Shown: positions 1 to 6,621 of the stretch, piece after piece | Position numbering within the stretch: position 1 is the first letter of the stretch | How the letters are laid out: every line of letters starts with the position of its first letter | NCBI GenBank assembly: GCA_943325255.2 | Contig: CALPOS020000044.1 | Span: 1-12,864, forward strand | DNA length: 12,864 nucleotides | DNA from: Sphingobacterium thalpophilum | Lineage (GTDB): Bacteria > Bacteroidota > Bacteroidia > Flavobacteriales > Flavobacteriaceae | Direction of reading: 5' to 3' | Program-made: the position numbers and the translations under genes | Notes under the pieces: generated by a model | What the model saw: the letters and a program-made list of their open reading frames with translations, nothing else | Databases searched by the model: none | Told to the model about the DNA's origin: nothing

Positions 1-909
1 CGTTCCGGGAGATGTCCCTGGAGCTACCAAAACATTTCCATCGGGATCTATTGATAAACCGGTAGGAGTGCTATTTGTGAAAATAATACTATTTGACGAA
101 CTTACCGGTCCGGAGCATTCACTAAAATCATTAAATAAAATATTTCCAGCTAAACCACCGGTAGTATTATCAATTGGATTAGATGAGAAATCATCATCTC
201 CAGCAAAAAGATAGGGCGGAAAGAAATTTATTGTCACGTAGCCTATACTACAATTGGTTGGATGTGCTATTTCACACAATTGATAGGTTAAAGTAATTTG
301 CGGTGCGAACGGGAAAAATCCAAAATAATTAACATTTCCACTACTATCAATATTAAATTCAGGATAATTTGATAAATAGGTTATCACCACATCAGCAGGA
401 ACAAGAATATTTCCGGGTTGGGTGAAATAAGAAGTCAAAACAGCCGGCACTCCATTTAAAGTATCAATGAGATTTAAATTAGTTGAGTTTCCGAGAACAT
501 TTCCAATGGTGCTGCCACCCATGCAAGGACTAGTATAAAAACTATCAGGATTGGTAATCAATTGCGTATTAATCGTAACCGTTCCAGTTGCGCATAATAG
601 GCTATTGGCAATAGAACAAATTTTATAGGTCAAAGTATAAGTGCCTAGTAGCGTGCCTCCAGCTACAACAACATCAGTTCCTGAAATGGAAACGCCAGCG
701 TTGGTAGAGGTGAGTTGTACTATAGTTACGTTACTAAGTGTTGCAGGCGCACCATTCAATACGTCATTGAGCAATACATTTCCTGCAATCACGTTGGATG
801 CGCCGTAAACGACACCAAAAGTGTCATCGGCAGCAGAGATTTGTCCATACGAGATGGTACTGAACATCAACCCAAAAAACAAAAACAAAAGGAGGTAATT
901 TTTTTTCAT
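1..909 (-). CDS. Large secreted repeat protein (flavobacterial adhesin-like), N-terminal part only
   Basis: Translating the minus strand from the ATG at 909 gives 303 residues with no stop up to the left edge, so the gene is partial and its C-terminus lies outside. Residues 1-22 are a clear signal peptide (MKKNYLLLFLFFGLMFS, cleavage probably near YGQ). The rest is built of degenerate modules of about 100 residues: roughly 27-113, 120-227 and 236 to the edge. Each starts with a D-rich stretch (ADDTF, NPDSF, AGDDDF), has a GN(V/I)L..N element and, in the first two, closes with LTY.(I/L)C plus a second Cys eight residues on (C98/C106, C212/C220) and a (V)TI strand. Module 3 is cut just at the APGTSPGT that normally precedes YTLTY. 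Such modules are common in long flavobacterial surface proteins exported by T9SS; adhesion or gliding is only an inference. A TAnnTTTG box lies 19 bases upstream. No frameshift is seen. Confidence 0.85.
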   Translation of the reverse strand, partial: MKKNYLLLFLFFGLMFSTISYGQISAADDTFGVVYGASNVIAGNVLLNDVLNGAPATLSNVTIVQLTSTNAGVSISGTDVVVAGGTLLGTYTLTYKICSIANSLLCATGTVTINTQLITNPDSFYTSPCMGGSTIGNVLGNSTNLNLIDTLNGVPAVLTSYFTQPGNILVPADVVITYLSNYPEFNIDSSGNVNYFGFFPFAPQITLTYQLCEIAHPTNCSIGYVTINFFPPYLFAGDDDFSSNPIDNTTGGLAGNILFNDFSECSGPVSSSNSIIFTNSTPTGLSIDPDGNVLVAPGTSPGT

Positions 910-928
910 AATACAAAAGTTTAGAAAT

Positions 929-936
929 CAAATGTA
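929..936 (-). promoter_or_regulatory. Candidate -7 box (TACATTTG) for the repeat protein gene
   Basis: The minus strand reads TACATTTG, a full match to the Bacteroidota -7 consensus TAnnTTTG, 19 bases before the ATG at 909. The upstream -33 element (TTTG or TTG) is weak: only a TTTC is found about 16 bases away. No Shine-Dalgarno sequence separates it from the ATG. Confidence 0.5.
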
Positions 937-987
937 TAAAATATAAATGAGCGAAAGTTGGAATGTCAATGTCAATAAGAATTCGAT

Positions 988-1425
988 TTACTGCAAATAC
1001 AAGCAATGATTATAATAATCAATAATTGCCTTTCCTTCTAATAGTACATCGGCACCGATGATGCCTTGAACGGGTTTGGCTTTGTGTTGGGTGAGTGCTT
1101 CATTGACATGTGATAAATCAAAAATCACCAAATGAAAATTCTTGTTTTTCCATCGACCAATTTGCAGTTGATTGCTTTTGGCGATTTGCGTAAACATTCC
1201 GGTCGCTCCGGCACCAGCGGCTTTGGTTTTCGATTTTCCGGCGGTGAGTTGAAATAGTTCGATGCTTTCAAACCCTACGCAACTATTACTAGCTCCAGTA
1301 TCTAAAATAAAATTACCCTTGATGCCATTGATACTGGCTTTTAGAAGCAAATGTTGCGTTTTGGTGACCTTAAAATTGATCTTAGTATATTTTTCTTTTT
1401 TGAGAAGTTCTTGAAGGTGTTTCAT
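988..1425 (-). CDS. Retropepsin-like aspartic protease, single domain
   Basis: A 145-residue protein with the hallmark of retroviral-type aspartic proteases: catalytic LDTGAS at residues 41-46 after a short N-terminal beta region, a Gly-rich flap-like segment (AAGAGATGMF, 69-78), and the second conserved hydrophobic-hydrophobic-Gly element GIIGADVLL at 121-129, followed by AIIDYYNHCLYL. One catalytic Asp motif in a short chain means it should act as a homodimer. No signal peptide or membrane segment is visible, so a cytoplasmic location is predicted, unlike the signal-peptide-bearing retropepsins of some bacteria. It lies between the secreted repeat protein (same strand, 78 bases downstream) and tatD (divergent). 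No TAnnTTTG box is seen upstream. The substrate is unknown; the family assignment is firm, the cellular role is not. Confidence 0.85.
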   Translation of the reverse strand: MKHLQELLKKEKYTKINFKVTKTQHLLLKASINGIKGNFILDTGASNSCVGFESIELFQLTAGKSKTKAAGAGATGMFTQIAKSNQLQIGRWKNKNFHLVIFDLSHVNEALTQHKAKPVQGIIGADVLLEGKAIIDYYNHCLYLQ

Positions 1426-1487
1426 TTTTTTTCTGCCGGTTTGGCGCTAAGGTCGTAAAGTTTTCGAGAATAGTTTGGTTTTAATTG

Positions 1488-1495
1488 TAATTTTG
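1488..1495 (+). promoter_or_regulatory. Candidate -7 box (TAATTTTG) for tatD
   Basis: TAATTTTG matches TAnnTTTG and ends 27 bases before the ATG at 1523. It would place the transcription start near 1500, inside the longer reading frame that begins at the TTG at 1475. This supports the ATG at 1523 as the true start. The -33 element is poor. Confidence 0.45.
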
Positions 1496-1522
1496 GGGCA
1501 TAAAAATTTGCCTTTCTACAAC

Positions 1523-2290
1523 ATGATAATTACGGATACCCACACCCATCTTTATAGCGAAGAATTTGACTTAGATAGAAACGAAATGATGCAACGCGCC
1601 ATCAATAAAGGTGTGACAAGGTTTTTTGTGCCTGCAATTGATTCTTCTTGCACACAATCAATGTATGATTTAGAAAAAGCGTATCCCGAAAATGTGTTTC
1701 TGATGATGGGTTTGCATCCGACGTATGTGAAGGAAAATTACGAAGCCGAATTGCAACACGTTGAATCAGAATTAGCGAAAAGAAAGTTCCTTGCCATTGG
1801 TGAAATCGGCATCGATTTGTATTGGGATAAGACCCATTTAAAGGAGCAGCAGTTTGCTTTTAAACACCAAATTCAATTGGCCAAAAAGTATAAGTTGCCC
1901 ATCGTCATTCATTGTCGAGACGCGTTCGATGAAATTTTTGAGGTGTTAGAATCTGAAAAAGGAGATGACTTATTTGGAATTTTTCATTGTTTTACAGGAA
2001 CATATGAACAAGCTTTGCGCGCCATTTCCTTCAATATGAAACTTGGAATTGGAGGCGTTGTCACGTTTAAAAACGGAAAAATAGATCAGTTTCTACATCA
2101 AATAGATTTGAAACATATTGTTCTAGAAACTGATTCGCCTTATTTAGCGCCCATTCCCTATCGAGGCAAGCGAAATGAAAGCAGTTATATTGTCAATGTA
2201 GTGCAGAAATTAGCCGAGATTTATTCGCTGTCGACAGAGGAAATTGCAGCTATAACGACGCAAAATTCTAAAGACGTATTCCGCATTTAA
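1523..2290 (+). CDS. tatD: TatD family metal-dependent hydrolase (DNase)
   Basis: TatD proteins are TIM-barrel, divalent-metal hydrolases of the amidohydrolase superfamily with 3'-5' exonuclease or deoxyribonuclease activity in the members tested. This 255-residue protein has the full metal set: H7 and H9 in DTHTHL, E94 in IGEIGIDLYW, H130 in IVIHCRD, H155 in IFHCFTG, and D204 in LETDSPYLAP. The family signature IPYRGKRNE follows at 211-219, and the length is typical. I choose the ATG at 1523, not the in-frame TTG at 1475, because homologues begin just before the D-T-H-x-H motif and a promoter-like box lies between the two. It is divergent from the retropepsin gene and is followed after 65 bases by the acyltransferase on the same strand; co-transcription is possible as no terminator intervenes. 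Confidence 0.93.
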   Translation: MIITDTHTHLYSEEFDLDRNEMMQRAINKGVTRFFVPAIDSSCTQSMYDLEKAYPENVFLMMGLHPTYVKENYEAELQHVESELAKRKFLAIGEIGIDLYWDKTHLKEQQFAFKHQIQLAKKYKLPIVIHCRDAFDEIFEVLESEKGDDLFGIFHCFTGTYEQALRAISFNMKLGIGGVVTFKNGKIDQFLHQIDLKHIVLETDSPYLAPIPYRGKRNESSYIVNVVQKLAEIYSLSTEEIAAITTQNSKDVFRI

Positions 2291-2355
2291 AGTAAAAAAA
2301 CAGCAAAAGTTGTCAATAAATTTTGTTCTTTTGTTAAATAAAATGAATTTTTTAG

Positions 2356-3492
2356 ATGCAAAAATTTGATGCCATTCGTCCGTTTTATGATGCTGAGATA
2401 AATGAAGGAATTCGCTCTTCAATCAATCATCCGATGATGAAAGCGTTGATGAATTTCACCTTTCCCGAAATGCCGGATGAAGTATGGAAAGAGCAATTGT
2501 TAAAGACACATTCCATCCGTGATTTTCAATGTAATTTTATCTATCAATCTGTTCAAAGAGTCTTAGCGAAAAGTTCTGACGGACTGACCACTTCAGGATT
2601 TGAAAAATTAGAAAAGAACACGGCTTACCTTTTTATTTCCAACCATAGAGACATTATCTTAGATACTTCGTTGTTGAACGCCTCTTTGTTTACGCACGGT
2701 TTAGTTATGACAGCGTCGGCGATTGGAGATAACTTAGTAAAAAAATCATTTTTACTTACACTGTCAAAACTTAATAGAAACTTCATAGTACAACGTGGCT
2801 TACCGCCGAGAGAATTGTTGCAAAGTTCAAAATTGATGTCGGAATATATCGGTCAGCTTCTGCTTCGCGAAAATCGATCGGTTTGGATTGCGCAGCGAGA
2901 AGGACGAACCAAAGATGGTAACGACGCAACGCATCCGGGAGTTTTAAAAATGCTGGCCATGGGATCTGATGAAGAAAATTTGATGGACTATTTTAAGAAA
3001 ATCAAAGTAGTTCCAGTATCGATTTCATATGAGTATGACCCGACCGACGCGCTCAAAATGCCGCAATTGATGGCGGAAGCAAATAACGAGGTTTATATTA
3101 AGGAGAAAAACGAAGATTTCATGACTTTACTGAGTGGAATCATGGGTCAGAAGAAACGAATTCATATTCATATTGGCGATGTTTTAGACAAAGAATTAGA
3201 TGTGATTGCCGCCGAAAATGACAATGCTAACAAGCAAATTCAGGCCTTAGCTCAAGCAATAGATGATTCTATATTGAGTAGTTACAAACTATGGCCGACG
3301 AATTATATCGCTTATGATATACTTCATAAAACAAATCAATTTGCTGATTTTTATACAGAAAATGAAAAGCAACTTTTTGAACGTCGATTGGAAATTAAGA
3401 TAGACCAAAACAATCCGGTAGCTTTAGAAGGTTTTCTAAACATGTATGCGAATCCTGTTGTAAATAAACTACGATATCAGAATGCTCACTAA
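2356..3492 (+). CDS. PlsC-like glycerolipid acyltransferase (1-acyl-glycerol-3-phosphate acyltransferase family)
   Basis: A 378-residue acyltransferase of the LPLAT/PlsC superfamily, predicted to move an acyl chain to a glycerolipid or related acceptor at the inner membrane. Block I is SNHRDIILD at 95-103. H97 is followed by Asp at +2 and +6, giving HX5D rather than the canonical HX4D. Block II is probably RNFIVQRG (141-148), and block III is REGRTKDG (181-188), the equivalent of the PEGTR-type phosphate-binding motif. Block IV may be the VVPVSISYEYDP stretch. The N-terminal 90 and C-terminal 150 residues are outside the core and mostly helical in character. No clear membrane span is seen, so attachment is likely peripheral. 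The stop overlaps the start of the asparaginase gene by 11 bases, implying translational coupling. The exact acceptor cannot be read from sequence. Confidence 0.85.
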   Translation: MQKFDAIRPFYDAEINEGIRSSINHPMMKALMNFTFPEMPDEVWKEQLLKTHSIRDFQCNFIYQSVQRVLAKSSDGLTTSGFEKLEKNTAYLFISNHRDIILDTSLLNASLFTHGLVMTASAIGDNLVKKSFLLTLSKLNRNFIVQRGLPPRELLQSSKLMSEYIGQLLLRENRSVWIAQREGRTKDGNDATHPGVLKMLAMGSDEENLMDYFKKIKVVPVSISYEYDPTDALKMPQLMAEANNEVYIKEKNEDFMTLLSGIMGQKKRIHIHIGDVLDKELDVIAAENDNANKQIQALAQAIDDSILSSYKLWPTNYIAYDILHKTNQFADFYTENEKQLFERRLEIKIDQNNPVALEGFLNMYANPVVNKLRYQNAH

Positions 3493-4507
3493 GCCAAAAA
3501 TTCTTTTAATCTATACTGGCGGGACGATCGGAATGGTCAAAGATTTTGATTCCGGGGCGTTAAAAGCATTCAACTTTTCTGAACTACTACAAAACATACC
3601 TGAACTCAAACAATTGGATTGTCATATTGAAACAATTTCGTTTGAAACGCCGATTGATTCCTCAAATATGAATCCTGCAAAGTGGATTAAAATCGCTACA
3701 ATTATCGAAGAGAATTATAGCAAATTCGATGGCTTTGTTGTGCTTCATGGCTCTGATACGATGTCTTATTCGGCTTCTGCTCTCAGCTTTCTACTTGAAA
3801 ATTTATCTAAACCAGTGGTTTTTACTGGATCACAATTGCCTATCGGTGATTTGCGTACGGATGCGAAAGAGAATTTGATCACTGCCATTCAAATCGCATC
3901 ATTACAACACAAACACAAACCCGTAATTCAAGAAGTTTGTCTTTATTTTGAGTATAAATTGTATCGTGGCAATCGAACGACAAAAATTAATGCGGAGCAT
4001 TTTAATGCTTTTTCATCGCCTAATTTTCCTGCCATTGCTGAATCAGGAGTGCATCTGAAAGTGATGCAAGAAAGTATTCCTTCTAAATCAAATAAAAAAT
4101 TAGTGGTTCACAAAGAATTGGAAGATCAGGTAGTGATTATAAAGATGTTCCCAGGACTCAATGAAACAACACTTTCGTCGATTTTAAATATTCCTAATTT
4201 GAAAGGCGCTATTTTAGAAACCTATGGATCAGGAAATGCCCCAACAGATGATTGGTTTATTTCTACTTTAAAGAAAGCTATCAAAAAGGGATTGCCAATT
4301 GTAAACGTCACACAATGCTCAGGTGGTAGTGTCAATATGGGGCAATACGAAACCAGTTCAACATTAAAGAAGATTGGTGTAATTTCCGGAAAAGACTGTA
4401 CTACAGAAGCTGCTGTCACTAAGTTGATGTATCTTCTTGGACAGAAGGTCGCCCCCAATGTTTTTAAAACAATTTTTGAAACTTCAATACGCGGGGAATT
4501 ATCATAA
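3482..4507 (+). CDS. ansA: Type I L-asparaginase
   Basis: Hydrolyses L-asparagine to aspartate and ammonia in the cytoplasm. The 341-residue protein has both catalytic threonine motifs of the bacterial family: YTGGTIG at 11-17 (nucleophile T15) and LHGSDTMSYSA at 88-98 (T93, D92). The substrate-binding DSSNM sits at 59-63, and K129 in RTDAKENL is the expected catalytic lysine. There is no signal peptide, which fits the cytosolic type I (AnsA) rather than the periplasmic type II enzyme. The C-terminal domain follows from about residue 215 (KMFPGL), with ETYGSGNAP at 246-254. The ATG lies inside the last codons of the acyltransferase gene (11-base overlap), so the two are co-transcribed and probably coupled. 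The tRNA-Ser gene starts 63 bases after the stop and probably has its own promoter. Confidence 0.94.
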   Translation: MLTKPKILLIYTGGTIGMVKDFDSGALKAFNFSELLQNIPELKQLDCHIETISFETPIDSSNMNPAKWIKIATIIEENYSKFDGFVVLHGSDTMSYSASALSFLLENLSKPVVFTGSQLPIGDLRTDAKENLITAIQIASLQHKHKPVIQEVCLYFEYKLYRGNRTTKINAEHFNAFSSPNFPAIAESGVHLKVMQESIPSKSNKKLVVHKELEDQVVIIKMFPGLNETTLSSILNIPNLKGAILETYGSGNAPTDDWFISTLKKAIKKGLPIVNVTQCSGGSVNMGQYETSSTLKKIGVISGKDCTTEAAVTKLMYLLGQKVAPNVFKTIFETSIRGELS

Positions 4508-4570
4508 TATTTAAAATTTAATTTTCTTAAACGGATTTTTTTATGGTTCTTTGCAGCCTTAAAATAAATT

Positions 4571-4655
4571 AGAGAGGTGGCCGAGTGGCTGAAGGCGCAC
4601 GCTTGGAAAGCGTGTATATGGCAACATATCGAGGGTTCGAATCCCTTCCTCTCTG
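4571..4655 (+). tRNA. tRNA-Ser (anticodon GGA)
   Basis: The 85-base sequence folds as a class II tRNA. The acceptor stem is AGAGAGG (4571-4577) with CCTCTCT (4648-4654), and the discriminator is G4655, as expected for serine. The anticodon stem CACGC/GCGTG encloses the loop TTGGAAA (4603-4609), giving anticodon GGA at 4605-4607, which reads UCC and UCU. The long variable arm ATATG-GCAA-CATAT (4616-4629) is typical of tRNA-Ser. The T arm is GAGGG-TTCGAAT-CCCTT. The 3' CCA is not encoded. A strong terminator follows at once. Confidence 0.97.
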
Positions 4656-4659
4656 CGAT

Positions 4660-4695
4660 AAAACCGAAGCGTGAGCTTCGGTTTTTATTTTGTAG
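4660..4695 (+). terminator. Rho-independent terminator of tRNA-Ser, with conserved tail
   Basis: AAAACCGAAGC (4660-4670), loop GTGA, then GCTTCGGTTTT (4675-4685): an 11-bp perfect stem followed by the T-rich run TATTTTGTAG. It begins four bases after the tRNA. The 15-base tail GTTTTTATTTTGTAG (4681-4695) recurs on the opposite strand after the next hairpins. Confidence 0.9.
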
Positions 4696-4745
4696 AAGAT
4701 GCGTTGAAAGTTTACTTTCATAAGCATTTACTACAAAATAAAAAC
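4681..4745. repeat. Imperfect inverted repeat joining two facing terminators
   Basis: GTTTTTATTTTGTAG at 4681-4695 is the exact reverse complement of CTACAAAATAAAAAC at 4731-4745. The interior stays partly symmetric: ATGC near 4700 faces GCAT near 4725, and GAAAGT at 4706-4711 faces ACTTTC at 4714-4719. The centre is a two-base TT at 4712-4713. The dyad arises because two copies of the same terminator tail meet head to head. Confidence 0.85.
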
Positions 4746-4770
4746 AGCCTTTGTAAAAGGCGAGGTTTTA
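4706..4770 (-). repeat. Terminator-tail repeat, copy 1
   Basis: This 65-base unit is nearly identical to 4818-4883, differing by one missing C and one T/C change. Read on the minus strand it is a hairpin (4741-4769) followed by a T-rich run, TAGTAAATGCTT, and ATGAAAGTAAACTTTC. The hairpin has inner stem GCCTTT/AAAGGC and outer stem AAAAC/GTTTT, so it looks like a minus-strand intrinsic terminator. Confidence 0.85.
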
Positions 4771-4817
4771 TTGACAGTTCTCTCCAAAAGGGATCACCAC
4801 AGGTAATTCCATCGTGG

Positions 4818-4883
4818 GAAAGTTTACTTTCATAAGCATTTACTACAAAATAAAAACCAGCCTTTGCAAAAGGCGAGGTTTTA
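4818..4883 (-). repeat. Terminator-tail repeat, copy 2
   Basis: A 66-base near-identical copy of 4706-4770, in the same orientation and 112 bases away. Its hairpin (4853-4882) has inner stem GCCTTT/AAAGGC, loop GCA, and outer stem AAAACC/GGTTTT, one pair longer than copy 1. On the minus strand it is followed by TTTTTATTTTG. Confidence 0.85.
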
Positions 4884-4936
4884 TGCACGGTTCAATCAAA
4901 TAGCAACCGCTGGAGGAAAATAAAACGCCAGCCGCC

Positions 4937-4960
4937 AACTTTCATAAATTCATTACAAAA
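4937..4960 (-). repeat. Terminator-tail repeat, degenerate copy 3
   Basis: AACTTTCATAA (4937-4947), then ATTCATTACAAAA, resembles the tail part of copies 1 and 2 (ACTTTCATAA, GCATTTACTACAAAA). It lies in the same position relative to the next hairpin (4957-4990). The hairpin itself is unrelated in sequence, so only the tail is shared. Confidence 0.6.
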
Positions 4961-4990
4961 AAAAAGAGTCTCCACGGAGACTCTTTTTTT
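4957..4990. terminator. Bidirectional intrinsic terminator downstream of hemD
   Basis: A-run then GAGTCTCC (4966-4973), loop AC, GGAGACTC (4976-4983), then a T-run: the perfect stem is about 15 bp including the A/T flanks. It is symmetric, so it can stop transcription from hemD on the minus strand (17 bases after its stop) and residual read-through from the tRNA side on the plus strand. Confidence 0.93.
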
Positions 4991-5007
4991 ATATAGTAAA
5001 TCGGTTT

Positions 5008-5757
5008 TTACTTTCCTTTATTCGCTTCCGCAATGTATTTCTCCAAAGCCATTGTCATAGAAGGTGTTTCTGGAGTAGGTGCCAATATATCAATTCGCAA
5101 ACCATGCTCAAGCGCCTCTTTTTGTGTAGTGCTACCAAAAACAGCAATTCGTGTTTCGTTTTGTTTGAAGTCTGGGAAATTCATGAATAATGATTTAATC
5201 CCAGTTGGACTAAAGAAAGCCAAAATATCGTAATAAACATCGGCTAAATCTGATAAGTCACTCATTACCGTTTTGTAAAACGTCGCTTGTGTCCAATCCA
5301 CTTTTAGATTGTTTAGAGTTTGCGGTGCATCGGCATTCAATTGATCAGAAGCAGGAAGCAAAAACTTTTCGTCTTTGTATTTCTTGATTAATGGAGATAA
5401 GTCAGCAAAATCTTTTTGACCAACATAAATTTTACGTTTTCTGTAAACAACGTATTTCTGCAAATAGAACGCAATGGCTTCGGATTGACAAAAATATTTC
5501 AGCCCTTCAGGAACTTTAAAACGCATCTCTTCTGCCACTCTGAAAAAATGATCAACAGAATTTTTACTCGTCAAAATGATTGCGGAGTAATTGTTGAGGT
5601 CAATTTTTTGTAATCGTACGTCTTTAGCATTTACGCCCTCAACGTGAATAAAAGGTCTGAAATCAACTTTTACTTTATGCTTTTGTTGCAAGTCAAAGTA
5701 AGGAGAGTTTTCTACTTTAGGTTCCGGCTGTGACACCAAAATTGTTTTCACTTTCAT
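5008..5757 (-). CDS. hemD: Uroporphyrinogen-III synthase
   Basis: Closes and inverts ring D of hydroxymethylbilane to give uroporphyrinogen III in heme synthesis; cytoplasmic. The protein is 249 residues when started at the ATG at 5757 (MKVKTILVSQPEP). A longer in-frame version from 5835 would overlap the upstream gene and add a 26-residue extension with no family match, so I reject it. HemD is weakly conserved, but the family landmarks are present: VSQPEP near the N-terminus (8-13), IILTSKNSVDHFF (60-72) at the first domain, FFSPTGIKSL (181-190), and the C-terminal block VFGSTTQKEAL (207-217) with ILAPTPETPSMTMALEKYI (224-242), a pattern I associate with Bacteroidota HemD. It follows the DUF4271 gene by 20 bases and is almost certainly co-transcribed with it. 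A strong terminator follows. Confidence 0.92.
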   Translation of the reverse strand: MKVKTILVSQPEPKVENSPYFDLQQKHKVKVDFRPFIHVEGVNAKDVRLQKIDLNNYSAIILTSKNSVDHFFRVAEEMRFKVPEGLKYFCQSEAIAFYLQKYVVYRKRKIYVGQKDFADLSPLIKKYKDEKFLLPASDQLNADAPQTLNNLKVDWTQATFYKTVMSDLSDLADVYYDILAFFSPTGIKSLFMNFPDFKQNETRIAVFGSTTQKEALEHGLRIDILAPTPETPSMTMALEKYIAEANKGK

Positions 5758-5777
5758 ATTGACATTTTCTAAATATG

Positions 5778-6443
5778 CTAACTTTTTGTAAACCAATAAT
5801 AGATAAAATAGTACGGTGCTATTTCGAGTGCGCAAAGATATAAAATAAAATAAAACAACTTGCCGAATAATAAATTTTGATAATTCTTCAAAGAAACGAC
5901 ATAAGTTAACAGATTTGTTACAGCAATAATGGTAATAATTCCATAAAACAACAAATCTGATGTGTTTGTATTGTAAAACAATATGGCATTGATAGGCAGT
6001 AGCAAAACTCCAATATACGTTCTGTAAGTCACCTTTTGTAAATTGAATTGATCAGCAAATTCATCAATTGCAAAAGAAGTGGCGATTATTTTTTCGATTA
6101 GGAATTTCGAAAGCACAAATACACTTAAAAAAGTACAAATTTGAACAAACAAAATCCAGTCGGTTTTTGAAAGATGATAAAAATGATGCAATGTTAATTG
6201 AATAAAGAAAGAGAGGGAGATTAATTGTACTACAAACAAAAAAATTGTAAATCCACTCATTAAGTAGGAAGCGTCACGATAGATTTTCGTGTATTTGTCA
6301 GATATGACTAGTTTCATAAAATCTTGAAAACGTGTTTCAAAAACTGATTTTACTATAGCGATAATCGTAAATAAGATTACAAAAATTATCGTCGCCCAGT
6401 CTTGGATTCCTATAATTCTTGGCTGTAAAACGGTTTCTATCAT
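5778..6443 (-). CDS. DUF4271 polytopic membrane protein
   Basis: A 221-residue protein with about six hydrophobic segments, near residues 16-34, 61-83, 95-118, 140-158, 164-185 and 194-217, so an inner-membrane protein. The last segment carries LYLCALEIAPYYFIYYWF, the C-terminal signature I associate with DUF4271, a family found mostly in Bacteroidota. No catalytic motif is visible. It lies immediately upstream of hemD with a 20-base gap, so a role linked to heme or tetrapyrrole handling has been suggested by context alone; nothing in the sequence demonstrates it. A TAnnTTTG box ends seven bases before the start codon, and GGAT just before the ATG is a weak Shine-Dalgarno-like element. The family call is good, the function is unknown. 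Confidence 0.85.
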   Translation of the reverse strand: MIETVLQPRIIGIQDWATIIFVILFTIIAIVKSVFETRFQDFMKLVISDKYTKIYRDASYLMSGFTIFLFVVQLISLSFFIQLTLHHFYHLSKTDWILFVQICTFLSVFVLSKFLIEKIIATSFAIDEFADQFNLQKVTYRTYIGVLLLPINAILFYNTNTSDLLFYGIITIIAVTNLLTYVVSLKNYQNLLFGKLFYFILYLCALEIAPYYFIYYWFTKS

Positions 6444-6450
6444 ATCCTTG

Positions 6451-6458
6451 CAAAAATA
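6451..6458 (-). promoter_or_regulatory. Candidate -7 box (TATTTTTG) for DUF4271-hemD
   Basis: The minus strand reads TATTTTTG, matching TAnnTTTG, only seven bases before the ATG at 6443. The leader would be nearly absent. No good -33 TTTG is present at 17-23 bases upstream, so this is a moderate call. Confidence 0.4.
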
Positions 6459-6593
6459 CTAAAAATAGCTACATAATTGGTCTTGTTTTTACTTTTTGCC
6501 TAATTTTGATTCGATTGATTGAAGCAAAAAGAAATTCTCCCAGTTATCGATTTTAATTATCATTTTCTTAAGGAGCAACTCCCATAAAAAGTT

Positions 6594-6601
6594 TATTTTT
6601 G
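6594..6601 (+). promoter_or_regulatory. Candidate -7 box (TATTTTTG) for the glycosyltransferase-pyrC operon
   Basis: TATTTTTG ends 20 bases before the ATG at 6622. A second match, TAATTTTG at 6501-6508 with a TTG 21 bases upstream (6477-6479), could drive a longer leader. Between the two lies a small hairpin, GGAG-CAA-CTCC at 6572-6582. Confidence 0.4.
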
Positions 6602-6621
6602 TTCATTATTTAGCCAAAGGA

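Noticed and set aside
715..1006. Small frames on both strands over the start of the secreted repeat protein
   Set aside because: They overlap the clear signal-peptide-encoding frame on the minus strand or its promoter region, and their products look random.
1475..1522. Longer tatD product starting with TTG at 1475
   Set aside because: The extra 16 residues fall on a promoter-like box and precede the D-T-H-x-H motif with which family members begin.
4569..4721. A 50-codon minus-strand frame beginning MKVNFQRIF and reading antisense through tRNA-Ser (SNPRYVAIYTLSKRAPSATR)
   Set aside because: The C-terminal part is simply the tRNA-Ser gene translated backwards, a well-known annotation artefact, and the frame also crosses the tRNA terminator.
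4706..4883. Possible CRISPR array from two 65-base repeats
   Set aside because: Only two full copies and one degenerate copy exist, the units contain terminator-like hairpins with T-runs, the spacers differ in length, and no cas gene is near.
5758..5835. Longer HemD product starting at 5835
   Set aside because: It would overlap the DUF4271 gene and adds a 26-residue stretch with no resemblance to HemD; the ATG at 5757 gives the expected N-terminus.
6572..6582. GGAG-CAA-CTCC hairpin upstream of the glycosyltransferase as a terminator or attenuator
   Set aside because: Four base pairs with no T-run directly after it; too weak to call.
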